From Rohdeia mirabilis (GTDB lineage: Bacteria > Planctomycetota > UBA1135 > GCA-002686595), in the NCBI GenBank assembly GCA_007750655.1, contig CP036290.1, positions 2,108,001-2,172,000 on the forward strand: a stretch of DNA of 64,000 nucleotides, given 5' to 3'. Below the pieces are notes generated by a model. It saw nothing but the letters and a program-made list of their open reading frames with translations, did no database searches and was not told where the DNA came from. Both the position numbers and the translations under genes were made by a program. The first letter of the stretch is position 1. Every line of letters begins with the position of its first letter. Positions 36,699-45,732 of the stretch are shown here, piece after piece.

Positions 36699-38110
36699 CG
36701 GTCGTTCCTCGTTCCGTTCTCGATCGAGTTGCCCGTGGTGGCGCCCTCGTGTGGTGCCGGCGTCCGTTGCGCGGTGGGCGCGTCGTTCGCGCTGCTGCGC
36801 GCGTCGTTCGGTCGGCGGCGGGGGTCCTCGACCGCGGCGTGCGCGGCCGGTGACCAGCGTTGGGTCGCGCCGTCGTGCACGGCCCAACCCGCGCCGCCCA
36901 GGCCCTTCGCGCGGTACATCGCGGCGTCGGCGCAGGACAGGAGTTCATCGGCGCTGCCGGCGTCGTCGGGGTACAGCGCCGCGCCGATGCTGGGCGAGAT
37001 CGGGACCGCCACGCCTTCCAGCACGACCGGGCGAACCACCGCGTCGAGCAACTTGTTCGCGACCACGCCCAGGTCCTCGCGACTGCCGACCTCGGGCACC
37101 AGCACGCAGAACTCGTCACCGGAGATGCGCGCGACCGTGTCGGCTTCGCGCAGCGCGGCCGACAGTCGTTCGCCGACCGCGACCAGCAGCTGATCGCCGG
37201 CGCGGTGACCGTACGTGTCGTTGATCGCCTTGAACTTGTCGAGGTCGAGGAACAGGACGCCGAGGCGCACGCGCGCTCGGCGCGCGTGCTTCAGTTCGAG
37301 GTCGAGGCGTTCCTCGAGCGAGCGGCGGTTCGCAAGTCCCGTCAGTCCGTCGCGGTAGGCCAGCTCGCGCATGCGCTCCTCGAACGCGACCACGTCGCTC
37401 GCGTCGCGCAGGACCAGGACGCGGCCGAAGTCCTCGCCGCGGACGCCGACGATCGGCGACGACGTGACCTCGACGGGGCGGCGGATCTCCTGACCGCCCT
37501 CCGTCACCACCAGGAGTCGGCGCCGCGGCGCGCGCGGATCGGCCGGGGTCATGGTCTGCGGGTCGCGCTCGAGGCGCACGACGCGATCGAGCGGGCGCCC
37601 TCGAGCGGCGGCCGCGTCGGCGCCGAGCAGTTGCTGGGCCGGCCCGTTCACCAGCGTCACGAGGTCGTTGCGATCGGTCGTGACCACGGCGTCCGCGATG
37701 CTGCGCAGGGCCGTCGCCACCAGCTCGCGGCTGCGGTCGAGCCGGACCTCGCTGCGGATGCGCATCAGCGCCAGCTGGCCCGACACCAGGATCACGAACA
37801 GTGAGCAGGCCATCTGGAGCGCGACCGTGGTGGGTGGGCTCGTCGCGCCGCCGCCCAGGCCGATGACCGCGCCGAAGATCCCGGCGAACGCGCAGGCGAC
37901 CGTGACGACGTTGGTGAAGCGCGGGCTCTGGAGCCAGGCACTGGCCAGGACCGGCAGGATCAGGAGGCTGCCGAGCACGAGGCTCGAAGGCAGCCAGAGG
38001 TCGATCGCGAAGACGGACACCCCGATCGCGAGGACGGCGCGCAGAGCAGCGACCCGCGAGCGCGCGTGGCCGTCGTGCTCCCCATCGGTGGTGTCGCGCG
38101 AAGCGTTCAT
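36695..38110 (-). CDS. Membrane-bound PAS-GGDEF protein, probable diguanylate cyclase
   Basis: A 471-aa product. An N-terminal membrane part (about residues 20-120, four predicted helices) is followed by a PAS domain (about 140-260, ADAVVTTDRNDLVTLVNGPA) and a GGDEF domain (about 270-430, LAYRDGLTGLANRRSLEERL). The active-site loop reads SGDEF (residues 330-334), an accepted variant of GGDEF, and FLDLDKFKAINDTYGH is intact, so cyclic-di-GMP synthesis is likely. The C-terminal about 45 residues are low complexity. It is first in a four-gene unit with the NatAB-type transporter. A TACCGT box (38127-38122) lies 11 bases before the ATG. Confidence 0.85.
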   Translation of the reverse strand: MNASRDTTDGEHDGHARSRVAALRAVLAIGVSVFAIDLWLPSSLVLGSLLILPVLASAWLQSPRFTNVVTVACAFAGIFGAVIGLGGGATSPPTTVALQMACSLFVILVSGQLALMRIRSEVRLDRSRELVATALRSIADAVVTTDRNDLVTLVNGPAQQLLGADAAAARGRPLDRVVRLERDPQTMTPADPRAPRRRLLVVTEGGQEIRRPVEVTSSPIVGVRGEDFGRVLVLRDASDVVAFEERMRELAYRDGLTGLANRRSLEERLDLELKHARRARVRLGVLFLDLDKFKAINDTYGHRAGDQLLVAVGERLSAALREADTVARISGDEFCVLVPEVGSREDLGVVANKLLDAVVRPVVLEGVAVPISPSIGAALYPDDAGSADELLSCADAAMYRAKGLGGAGWAVHDGATQRWSPAAHAAVEDPRRRPNDARSSANDAPTAQRTPAPHEGATTGNSIENGTRNDR

Positions 38111-38121
38111 GGACGGGGAGG

Positions 38122-38127
38122 ACGGTA
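38122..38127 (-). promoter_or_regulatory. -10-like TACCGT for the GGDEF-ABC operon
   Basis: GCTACCGT on the minus strand (TACCGT 38127-38122) lies 11 bases before the ATG at 38110, implying a short leader for the four-gene unit. Confidence 0.35.
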
Positions 38128-38251
38128 GCAGGCCCCGGGGGCGGTGCAGCACGCACTCGGCTCCAAGACTCGGGTGGCGTCTCCGCGGCGCGAAACGCGA
38201 ACCGTCGCCTCGATCGGTTCCGGCGCACGGCGGCGCGCGCGTGGACCGAAC

Positions 38252-40906
38252 TCAGGCGCCCGGACCGGGCGCGTCGAAGCCGCCGGACAGGCGCAGCGCG
38301 GTTCCGATCAGCGCGAGGTGCGAGTAGGCCTGGGGGTGGTTGCCCAGCGCCGAACCGTTCGTCGGGTCGAGCTGTTCCGACAACAGGCCGCTGGTTCCCG
38401 CCGCGCGCGCCACGGCCTCGTACAGCTCCTGCGCCCGCGCGCGATCGCCGGCGCACAGGTGCGCGTCGGCCAGCCACAGCGTCAGGATGTGGAACCCGCC
38501 CTCGGTGCCCGGTAGGCCGTCGTCGGAGTCGTAGCGCAAGAGGGTCGGCCCGTGCCCGGCATCGGCACCGCGCAGGAGTTCCGCCTCGATCGCGCGGATC
38601 GTTCCGACGAAGCGCGGGTCGGTCGCATCGATCAGTCCGATCGGGCCGAGCAGGAGTACCGCGGCGTCCAGGTCGTCGCCGTCGTAGGCCGCGGTGAACG
38701 CGTTCTGCTGCGGGTCGTAGCCGCGCTCGAGGATCTCGGCCTTGATCCGCTCGCGCAGCTCCGTCCACGAGGCAGGACTTCGCTCGCCCATGCGTTCGGC
38801 CAGGGCGATCGCGCGGTCCAACGTCAGCCAGCACATCGCGCGACTGTGCACGTGGTGGCGCGGCGCCTTGCGGATCTCCCAGATGCCGTGGTCCGGTTCG
38901 TCCCAGCGCCGTTCGACCGCGCGCACCATGTCCTCGACGAGTCGCCAGTGCTCGTAGGACAACGGCGCGCCGCGCAGGCCGAGTTCGTACACGAGGGACG
39001 CGATCGGACCGAACACGTCGAGCTGGACCTGTGAGGCCGCCGCGTTGCCGATGCGCACGGGGCGACTGCCGGCGTAGCCCGCGAGTTCGCCGATTTCGGC
39101 CTCGAAGTCCACGTCCTGGCCCGAGACCATGTAGAGCGGTCGCAGCTGCTCCGGGCCGCTCGAGCGCGAGAGCACGTCGTGCAGCCAGTCGAGGTAGGCC
39201 ATGGCCTCGCTCTGACTGCCGAGTCGCACGAGCGCGTCGGCCGACAGCGCCGCGTCGCGGACCCACGTGAAGCGGTAGTCCCAGTTGCGCACGCCGCCCA
39301 CGTGTTCGGGCAGGCTCGTCGTCGCGGCGGCCGCGATGCCTCCGGTCGGCCCGTGGCACAGGGCGCGCAGCGTCAGGGCCGAGCGCAGGACCGCGGCGCG
39401 CTGCCTGTCGTCGAGCGCGCTCGGAAGTTCGAGCTGCCGCGCCCACACCTCCCAGTGCGCGGCCGTGCGCTGGCGGCGCCGCCTCTCGGGCACGGGGTTC
39501 TGTTCGAGTCCGTTCGTGCCGAAGCGCAGTTCGAAGGTGACCGGGCCGTTCGCAAGATCGAGCGTCGCCCGCGCCGTTCGGTGCACGCCTTCGGTGACGA
39601 GCGTCCACTCCACGCCGGGTGCGAGCAGCACGATCGGTTGGAGCGCACCGCGAACCACGAGGCCTCCCGGAACCACGTCGAGCTGTGTGGCGTGGCGCCC
39701 GTAGTTGAGGCGCGGCGCGAACTCGACGACCGCGCGGCCGTGCGCGGCGTCGCTGGCTCCACCGGCGTTCGCGCGCGGCTCGACGACGCGCACCAGGTCG
39801 GTCCGACCGGGGCGCTGCGTCGGGCGGCCCATCGAGGCGTCGAAGTAGTCGACCACGTCGAAGGCGTCGAAGCGCGTGCGCGCGATCAGCGTGTCGCCGT
39901 CGTAGGTCGTCCGTCCGACGACGGCGCTCGGTCCGTCCACGTCGGGGCGGATCGTGAAGTGTCCGGCCGCGGCACCGCCGAGCAACTCGCACATCACGGC
40001 CTGGCTGTCGATGCTCGGTGCGCAGAGCCAGTTGATCCGGCCGCGCGGTTCGACCAGCGCCACGGCGCGCTGGTCGGAGAGCAGCGTGAGCTCCTGGATC
40101 GGCGGGGCACCGCCGCCCGAGAGCCACGCGGCGCGGAACTCGAAGAGGATCGCGAACATCCTCGCGATCGCGCGCGTGTCCGCGACGCGCAGTGGCGCGC
40201 ATGTCTCGCCCGGGCCCACCTTCACGGCCAGGTCCGGTCCGCGCAGCGTCGCGAAGGCGTCCTCGTCGGTCACGTCGTCGCCCGCGAACACCGCGGCACT
40301 CGCTCCGACGCGTCCGCGCAGGGTCTCGAGCGCCGTGCCCTTGTGCGTGGCGACCACGCACAGCTCGACGACGCACTTGCCGCTGCGGACGTGGACGCCG
40401 TCCAGTCGACCGGGACCGTCGAGAACGGCCGCTCGGGCCGCCTCGTGCTGACCGCTCTCGACGCGCCGGTAGTGGAAGGCCGCGCCGACCGACTTCTCCT
40501 CGACCTGGGCGCCCTCGAAGCGCTCGGCGATCGTCGCGAGCTCGCGCTCGAGTCGGTCGCGAAGCGCCAGGGTCGCTGGGGGCAGCGTGCCGGCGAAGTC
40601 CGGTTCGAACTCCGATCCGTGGCTGCCGACGAGGCGCACGTCGGGCGGATCGCCCGTGAGTTCCACGAGGTCCGCGAGACTGCGACCCGACACGATCGCC
40701 ACGTGCGTCTGGTCGAGCGACGCGAGTCGGCGCAGAGCGATGAGCGCCTCGCGATCCGCCGTCGCCGCCGCGGGGTCCTCGACGATCGGTGCGAGCGTCC
40801 CGTCGAAGTCGGTCGCGACCAACAGCACCGGCACCTGCGCGATGGCCTCGAGACGGGCGAGCAGCGCGGGGTCGACGGCGGGAGTGGGGGTCTGGGTCCG
40901 GGTCAC
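38252..40906 (-). CDS. Trehalose-6-phosphate phosphatase fused to a GH15 glycosidase
   Basis: An 884-aa fusion. Residues about 20-245 form an OtsB-type HAD phosphatase: Asp33/Asp35 in DFDGTLAP, VSGRS, and FAGDDVTDEDAF. Residues about 265-875 form a GH15 glucoamylase/trehalase-like domain: INWLCAPSID, the signature GGVRNWDYRFTWVRDAAL, DHGIWEIRKAP with the probable catalytic Glu, MCWLTLDRAIALAE and EGGFHILTLWLAD with the second Glu. The first half would dephosphorylate trehalose-6-phosphate. The second may hydrolyse trehalose or another alpha-glucoside. Its ATG overlaps the stop of otsA by 4 bp, which ties it to trehalose metabolism. Confidence 0.9.
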   Translation of the reverse strand: MTRTQTPTPAVDPALLARLEAIAQVPVLLVATDFDGTLAPIVEDPAAATADREALIALRRLASLDQTHVAIVSGRSLADLVELTGDPPDVRLVGSHGSEFEPDFAGTLPPATLALRDRLERELATIAERFEGAQVEEKSVGAAFHYRRVESGQHEAARAAVLDGPGRLDGVHVRSGKCVVELCVVATHKGTALETLRGRVGASAAVFAGDDVTDEDAFATLRGPDLAVKVGPGETCAPLRVADTRAIARMFAILFEFRAAWLSGGGAPPIQELTLLSDQRAVALVEPRGRINWLCAPSIDSQAVMCELLGGAAAGHFTIRPDVDGPSAVVGRTTYDGDTLIARTRFDAFDVVDYFDASMGRPTQRPGRTDLVRVVEPRANAGGASDAAHGRAVVEFAPRLNYGRHATQLDVVPGGLVVRGALQPIVLLAPGVEWTLVTEGVHRTARATLDLANGPVTFELRFGTNGLEQNPVPERRRRQRTAAHWEVWARQLELPSALDDRQRAAVLRSALTLRALCHGPTGGIAAAATTSLPEHVGGVRNWDYRFTWVRDAALSADALVRLGSQSEAMAYLDWLHDVLSRSSGPEQLRPLYMVSGQDVDFEAEIGELAGYAGSRPVRIGNAAASQVQLDVFGPIASLVYELGLRGAPLSYEHWRLVEDMVRAVERRWDEPDHGIWEIRKAPRHHVHSRAMCWLTLDRAIALAERMGERSPASWTELRERIKAEILERGYDPQQNAFTAAYDGDDLDAAVLLLGPIGLIDATDPRFVGTIRAIEAELLRGADAGHGPTLLRYDSDDGLPGTEGGFHILTLWLADAHLCAGDRARAQELYEAVARAAGTSGLLSEQLDPTNGSALGNHPQAYSHLALIGTALRLSGGFDAPGPGA

Positions 40907-42342
40907 CTGTTCAGGTCCTCGAGGAATCCCTCCGCCCAGGCGTAGACGTCGGTGGATGCGATCTGGTCGCGCAGACTCCCCATGCGGGTCCGGCGCTCCT
41001 CCTCGTCCATCGACAACGCGCGCTCGAAACTGTGGGCCATGCCGTCGACGTCGTGCGGATTCACCAAGAGGGCGTCCACCAGCTCGTGGGCGGCCCCGCA
41101 GAACTCCGACAGCACCAGCACGCCGTCGCCGTCCACGCGCGTCGCGGGGTACTCCTTCGCCACGAGGTTCATCCCGTCGCGCAGGGGCGTGACGGCCAGG
41201 ACGTCGGCGGCCAGGTACCAGGCCGCCAGCTCGCGTTGGTCGATGCTCTTGTAGTGGTACTCGATCGGCGCGCGGCCGAGCGTTCCGTACTCGCCGTTGA
41301 TCTGCCCGACGTAGGACTCGACGCGCTCGCGGATCTCGGCGTAGTCGGGAATGAGCTCGCGGCTGGGGACCGCGATCTGGACCAGCACCGGGCTCGGGAG
41401 GTCGCTGTTCACCCGTCGCGCGAGAAGGGTCTCGAAGGCCTTGAGTCGCTTGTCGATCCCCTTCGTGTAGTCGAGTCGGTCGACGCCGAGGATGATCTTG
41501 CGTTCGCGGCCCAGGCGGTCACGGATCTCCTCGGAACGCGAGCGAACGGCGGGATCGGCGCCCAGTTCGGCGAACGCGGTGAAGTCGATCGAGATCGGAT
41601 AGCTGCGCGCGACGATGCGACGGCCGCGCCACTCGAGGACCTCGTCGTCGATGCGGCGCGCGTCGGCGTAGCGCACGGCCGCCGTCACGAAGTTGCGCCG
41701 CCCCAGTTCGGTCTGGAAACCCACCACGTCGGCGCCCAGCAGGCCTTCGAGCAACTGGCGGCGCCAGGGCAACTGCGCGAACAGCTCGCCGGGCGGGAAG
41801 GGGATGTGCAGGAAGAAGCCGATGTGGGCGTTCGGGCAACGCTCGCGCAGGGCGGCCGGGACGAGCTGCAGCTGGTAGTCGTGGACCCAGACCGTGCCGC
41901 CGTCCTCGAGCGAGCGCGCGGCTTCCTCGGCATAGCGCTGATTGACGTCCACGTACGAGCGCCACCAGCTCCGACGGAACTCGGGGAAGCGCACCGAGTC
42001 GTGGTAGAGCGGCCAGAGCGTCGCGTTCGAGAAGCCCAGGTAGAAGAGCTCGAGTTCCTCGGCCGACAGCTGCACCGGCCGCAACCGGATGCCCTGGTGG
42101 TCGAACGGTTCGGGCGCCTGGCCCGCGGCCCCGGACCAGCCGATCCAGGCCCCGGCGCGCTCGCGCAGGATGGGCAGGAGGGCCGAGACCAGCCCGCCCG
42201 GACTCGTCTCCCAGCCGTACTGGCGGCCCGGGGACTCGCGCTCGATCCAACTGACTGGCAAGCGGTTGGCGACGACGACCAGCTGCTTGCCCCGTTCCCC
42301 GGGGCTTGTGGGCCTGCCCTTCGCTTGTGGTTCCTCGGTCAC
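40903..42342 (-). CDS. otsA: Trehalose-6-phosphate synthase
   Basis: A 479-aa GT20 enzyme that joins glucose from a nucleotide sugar to glucose-6-phosphate in the cytoplasm. Conserved blocks: [11 protein letters not shown], the [13 protein letters not shown] glycine loop, [46 protein letters not shown] and [12 protein letters not shown]. The length is normal for OtsA. The start is a GTG at 42342, 9 bases after a TAGCCT box (42357-42352). The gene is divergent from signal peptidase I and heads the two-gene trehalose unit. Confidence 0.96.
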   Translation of the reverse strand: MTEEPQAKGRPTSPGERGKQLVVVANRLPVSWIERESPGRQYGWETSPGGLVSALLPILRERAGAWIGWSGAAGQAPEPFDHQGIRLRPVQLSAEELELFYLGFSNATLWPLYHDSVRFPEFRRSWWRSYVDVNQRYAEEAARSLEDGGTVWVHDYQLQLVPAALRERCPNAHIGFFLHIPFPPGELFAQLPWRRQLLEGLLGADVVGFQTELGRRNFVTAAVRYADARRIDDEVLEWRGRRIVARSYPISIDFTAFAELGADPAVRSRSEEIRDRLGRERKIILGVDRLDYTKGIDKRLKAFETLLARRVNSDLPSPVLVQIAVPSRELIPDYAEIRERVESYVGQINGEYGTLGRAPIEYHYKSIDQRELAAWYLAADVLAVTPLRDGMNLVAKEYPATRVDGDGVLVLSEFCGAAHELVDALLVNPHDVDGMAHSFERALSMDEEERRTRMGSLRDQIASTDVYAWAEGFLEDLNR

Positions 42343-42351
42343 GGCGCGACG

Positions 42352-42357
42352 AGGCTA
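42352..42357 (-). promoter_or_regulatory. -10-like TAGCCT for otsA
   Basis: ACTAGCCT on the minus strand (TAGCCT 42357-42352) lies 9 bases before the GTG at 42342, in the 74-bp gap between divergent genes. Confidence 0.35.
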
Positions 42358-42416
42358 GTGCAGGGATTCGCCACAGGACAACAGATTGGCGGGCCGCGAA
42401 CCCGAAAGGGGGTCCC

Positions 42417-42983
42417 ATGTCGGAGTTGATGCGGCGACGGACGAGGGGCGGATCGCGCCTGCGCAGAGCGCTGCGGACCCTCGCGAAGGACGGCGGAGCG
42501 GTGGCGTGCGTGAGCGTGCTCCTGTACTGCGTCGTCTTCAATCTGTCCGTCGTGCGCGGCCGTTCGATGGCCCCCGGCATCCACGACGGCGACCGCATCC
42601 TGGTCGAGCCGTGGTCGCGCGCCATCGGCGACTTCGGGCGCGGCGACATCGCGGTCCTGCGCTCGCCGATCGAGCCCGGACTCGAGTACATCAAGCGCAT
42701 CGTCGCGCTCGCGGGTGACGAGGTGCTGATCGCCGACGGTCGGCTGTGGGTGAACGACGAACTCGTCGAGGAGCCCTACGCGGACCTCGGTCCGGCGGGT
42801 GAGTCGCCGCTCGGTGACGCGCTGGTCTGGACGCGCGTGCGCGAGGGCCACTGCTTCGTCCTGGGCGACAACCGCCCGCACTCGAGCGACAGCCGCGACT
42901 TCGGGCAGATCCCGGCCGACCTCCTGCGCGGTCGGGTGCGACTGCGGGTCTGGCCCCCGGATCGCGCGGGCCTGCTCGACTGA
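42417..42983 (+). CDS. lepB: Signal peptidase I
   Basis: A 188-aa product with one N-terminal transmembrane helix (about residues 25-45) and the S26 catalytic dyad: Ser50 in GRSMAPGI and Lys93 in YIKRIVALAGDEV. The C-terminal box reads LGDNRPHSSDSRDFG. It cleaves signal peptides on the outer face of the cytoplasmic membrane. It is short for the family, with a minimal cap domain. The ATG at 42417 is preceded by an AAAGGGGG ribosome-binding sequence, unusually good for this window; a longer in-frame start at 42306 lacks one. Confidence 0.92.
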   Translation: MSELMRRRTRGGSRLRRALRTLAKDGGAVACVSVLLYCVVFNLSVVRGRSMAPGIHDGDRILVEPWSRAIGDFGRGDIAVLRSPIEPGLEYIKRIVALAGDEVLIADGRLWVNDELVEEPYADLGPAGESPLGDALVWTRVREGHCFVLGDNRPHSSDSRDFGQIPADLLRGRVRLRVWPPDRAGLLD

Positions 42984-43039
42984 GCGGATCGGCGAGCGCG
43001 AGCGCGGATCTGCGGCTCGCGCCCGTTCACGGCGCGCGG

Positions 43040-43045
43040 TAGCGT
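43040..43045 (+). promoter_or_regulatory. -10-like TAGCGT for the SDR gene
   Basis: TAGCGT lies 6 bases before the ATG at 43052, which would make the mRNA essentially leaderless. No -35 was recognised. Confidence 0.25.
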
Positions 43046-43051
43046 GCGCGG

Positions 43052-43801
43052 ATGGTCGAGCCGAAGCAGTCCGTCGTCCTGGTCACCGGCAGCGCCCGCG
43101 GGCTCGGACTCGCCTGCGCGCGACGCCTCTTCGAGGGCGGCGCCCGCGTCCACGTGGTCTGGCGTTCGGGCCCAGCTGCACCGCGCGGACTCGTCGAGAC
43201 CTTCGGGCCGAAGCGCGTGCACCGCGCGGACCTCGAGGAACCGGGCGCCGCGGTCGCGCTGGTCGACGCCGTCGCCAAGGTGGACGGCGGACTCGACCGG
43301 CTGGTGCACGCGGTGGGTCCGTACCACGAGGGCCGGCTCGACGAACGGACGCCCGCGGGCGGAGCGGGCGAAGTCGCCGCGCAGATGTGGAGCGGCAACG
43401 TGGCCACCGCGATCGCCACTTTCGACGCCGCGCGCCCGCACCTGCGCGCCGCTTCCGCCGGCGCCGCGGTGTTCTTCGGCGTCGCGGGCCTCGCCGGCCT
43501 GCGCGCGCGTCGCGACTGTGCAGTGTACGCGGCGGCGAAGAGCGCGCTGCTCGTGCTCGTGCGTTCGTGGGCGGTCGAAGAGGGACCTTTCGGCGTGCGC
43601 GTGAATGCCGTCTCGCCCGGGGTCGTACCGCACGACGACGCCCACCCGGCCACGCTCGACCCGAAACTGCTCGCGCGCATCCCCGCGGGCCGCACCGGGC
43701 GACCCGAGGAGATCGCGGACGCCGTCGAGTGGCTGCTCGGGCCCCGCTCCGCGCACGTGACCGGCGTCGACCTGCCCGTCGCGGGCGGGTGGATGCTCTG
43801 A
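43052..43801 (+). CDS. Short-chain dehydrogenase with atypical active site
   Basis: A 249-aa SDR with the NAD(P) motif VTGSARGLGLACARRL and the YAAAK catalytic pair (Tyr159, Lys163). PGVVPHDD and a glycine-rich end (GVDLPVAGGWML) follow, as in FabG-like enzymes. The strand that normally ends in ISS, supplying the catalytic Ser, here reads VFFGVAGLAG, so the Ser appears replaced. It may be inactive or use another residue. The following small membrane protein gene starts 18 bases later and could be co-transcribed. Confidence 0.82.
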   Translation: MVEPKQSVVLVTGSARGLGLACARRLFEGGARVHVVWRSGPAAPRGLVETFGPKRVHRADLEEPGAAVALVDAVAKVDGGLDRLVHAVGPYHEGRLDERTPAGGAGEVAAQMWSGNVATAIATFDAARPHLRAASAGAAVFFGVAGLAGLRARRDCAVYAAAKSALLVLVRSWAVEEGPFGVRVNAVSPGVVPHDDAHPATLDPKLLARIPAGRTGRPEEIADAVEWLLGPRSAHVTGVDLPVAGGWML

Positions 43802-43819
43802 CTTCACGTTCCCGCGCTC

Positions 43820-44269
43820 GTGCTGTTCGACACGATCGTCGACGACCCGCTCTGGACGTTCGGCGCGTTCGCGATCGGAGTCGCGGCCGCGGTCGGTGCC
43901 GCGCGCGAGCTCGGGGTCCGGCGCGAGCGGCGCGACTGGACCTGGGTCGACACCGGGTGGATCGAGGTCGAAGGGGCGGATCCCGAACTCACCTACGTGG
44001 TCGACGGCCAGCGGTACTCACTGCGCCATCTCATGAGGCGGCTCGCCCGCGCGCGCGCGCGCGTCGGCCCATTCGATCCACGGGACGAGGTGCGGCTGCG
44101 CAGCGATTCGGCGCGCCTCGGACCGCAGCGTGTCCTCGTCGATCCCGCGCGATCCTCGAGCGCCCGACTCGGCCGCGGTGACCTGCGAAGCGGCTGGGGA
44201 CGGGCACTGGTCTGCGTGGCGATCGTCGGCCTGGGGGCGGGCGGGATCCTGCTGGTCGGACTCCTCTAG
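43820..44269 (+). CDS. Small protein with two predicted membrane helices, unknown function
   Basis: A 149-aa product beginning at a GTG. A hydrophobic segment lies near residues 12-30 (LWTFGAFAIGVAAAVGAA), a basic soluble middle part contains YVVDGQRYSLRHLMRRLARA, and a second helix is at the very end (CVAIVGLGAGGILLVGLL). The plan of two flanking helices around a soluble domain resembles DUF3592-like proteins, but similarity is too weak to assign. Codon bias supports a real gene. It lies 18 bases after the SDR stop. Confidence 0.6.
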   Translation: MLFDTIVDDPLWTFGAFAIGVAAAVGAARELGVRRERRDWTWVDTGWIEVEGADPELTYVVDGQRYSLRHLMRRLARARARVGPFDPRDEVRLRSDSARLGPQRVLVDPARSSSARLGRGDLRSGWGRALVCVAIVGLGAGGILLVGLL

Positions 44270-44327
44270 AGCGAGCGACGATTCGGCGATCGATGGAGCC
44301 GCTGGTCGCTTGCCGCGCGCCGGTCGC

Positions 44328-44333
44328 TAGGCT
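44328..44333 (+). promoter_or_regulatory. -10-like TAGGCT for the aldehyde dehydrogenase
   Basis: GCTAGGCT ends 7 bases before the ATG at 44341, giving an essentially leaderless start. This supports 44341 over the in-frame ATG at 44293. Confidence 0.35.
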
Positions 44334-44340
44334 CTTCGCC

Positions 44341-45714
44341 ATGGACATGCTGCGCGACATCGACCCGGCCACCGGCGAGCTCATCGCCGAGATTCCCGTC
44401 TCCTCGCCCGACCAGGTGACCGCTGCCGTGGCCCGCGCGCGCGCGGCGGCCGACGAATGGGGCGACGTGCCGTTCGACGTGCGCGCCGAGCTCCTGCTGC
44501 GCGTCGCCGAACGGTTCGACGAGCGCCAGGACGAACTGGCCCAGCTCGTCACGCGCGAGATGGGCAAGCCCTTCGCCGAAGCCCGGCGCGAGTCCTCGGC
44601 GCGCTCGAAGGAACTGGCCGGCGTGATCGAGACGGCGCGCCGCGCGTTGGCGGTGGAGGACGTGTCCGAGGGCAGTTCGCGCACCCACGTCGTCCGCGAT
44701 CCGCTCGGTGTGGTCGCGGCGATCACCCCGTGGAACTTCCCGCTCGCGATGCCGACCAGCATCCTGTTGCCCGCGCTCGCGACCGGGAACACGGTGGTCT
44801 TCAAGCCCAGCGAGCACGTGCCGCTCTGCGGCGCCGTCCTGGCCGAGATCATCGGCGGCGACCTGCCCGACGGCGTGCTCGAACTGGTTCAGGGCGCGGG
44901 CGAGACCGGCGCCCAACTGGTCGACGCCGACGTGGACATGATCGGCTTCGTCGGCAGTCGCGCGACCGGCCAGAAGATCATGCGCGCCGCCGGTGGGGGG
45001 CTGAAGCGGCTCGTGCTCGAACTCGGCGGCAAGGATCCGTTGATCGTCTTCGCCGACGCCGATCTCGAAGCGGCCGCCGAGTGCGCAGTCACCCACAGCC
45101 TGCGCAACGCCGGTCAAGTGTGCTGCAGCGTCGAGCGCGTCTTCGTCGAGGACTCCGTGCGCGAGGAGTTCGAACGGTTGGTCCTCGCCAAGGCCTCGAA
45201 GTGGACCCACGGCAGCGGCTTCGAACCCGAGAGCCGCATGGGCCCGATGGTGGACGACGCGCAGCGCCAGAAGGTCCACGCCCAGGTCGAGGACGCGGTC
45301 GCCCGCGGCGCGCGCCTGTTGCTCGGCGGCACGCTGGCGGACGGACCCGGCAGCTTCTACCCCGCGACCGTGCTCGCCGACGTGCCGGACTCGAGCGTCA
45401 TGGCGACCGAGGAGACGTTCGGGCCGGTCGTGTCGCTGAGCACGTTCGACGGCGACGAGGCCGAGGCCGTGCGACTGGCGAACGCGACGCGCTACGGGCT
45501 CGGCGCCAACGTCTACACCGGCGACGGCGAACGCGGGCTGCGCGTGGCGCGGCGGATCCGCAGCGGCCAGGTGGGCGTCAACCGCTACCTGGCCGGAAGT
45601 TCGCGCGCGCCCTGGGTGGGGGCGCGCGAGTCGGGCTTCGGGTTCCTGGGCGGCGTCGAGGGCTACCGCCAGTTCACGGTGCCGAAGTCGATCTCGATCG
45701 CGTCTGGCGGCTGA
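44341..45714 (+). CDS. NAD(P)-dependent aldehyde dehydrogenase, succinate-semialdehyde type
   Basis: A 457-aa [15 protein letters not shown] and FKPSEHVPL bind the cofactor, Glu227 sits in LELGGKDP, and the nucleophile is Cys261 in [25 protein letters not shown] is the late conserved block. The closest recognisable group is succinate-semialdehyde dehydrogenase (GabD-like), which makes succinate from the semialdehyde in the cytoplasm; other aldehydes are possible. It is monocistronic and converges with the small TGA-containing frame, whose stop is only 18 bases away. Confidence 0.88.
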   Translation: MDMLRDIDPATGELIAEIPVSSPDQVTAAVARARAAADEWGDVPFDVRAELLLRVAERFDERQDELAQLVTREMGKPFAEARRESSARSKELAGVIETARRALAVEDVSEGSSRTHVVRDPLGVVAAITPWNFPLAMPTSILLPALATGNTVVFKPSEHVPLCGAVLAEIIGGDLPDGVLELVQGAGETGAQLVDADVDMIGFVGSRATGQKIMRAAGGGLKRLVLELGGKDPLIVFADADLEAAAECAVTHSLRNAGQVCCSVERVFVEDSVREEFERLVLAKASKWTHGSGFEPESRMGPMVDDAQRQKVHAQVEDAVARGARLLLGGTLADGPGSFYPATVLADVPDSSVMATEETFGPVVSLSTFDGDEAEAVRLANATRYGLGANVYTGDGERGLRVARRIRSGQVGVNRYLAGSSRAPWVGARESGFGFLGGVEGYRQFTVPKSISIASGG

Positions 45715-45732
45715 GCGCGGGGCCGACTCGAA

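Noticed and set aside
36695..38110. Treating the SGDEF loop as a sign of an inactive GGDEF domain
   Set aside because: SGDEF is a known active variant, and the other substrate-binding blocks are intact.
42306..42416. Longer N-terminus for signal peptidase I
   Set aside because: The extension has no hydrophobic or conserved sequence and overlaps the start region of otsA, while the ATG at 42417 has a good ribosome-binding sequence.
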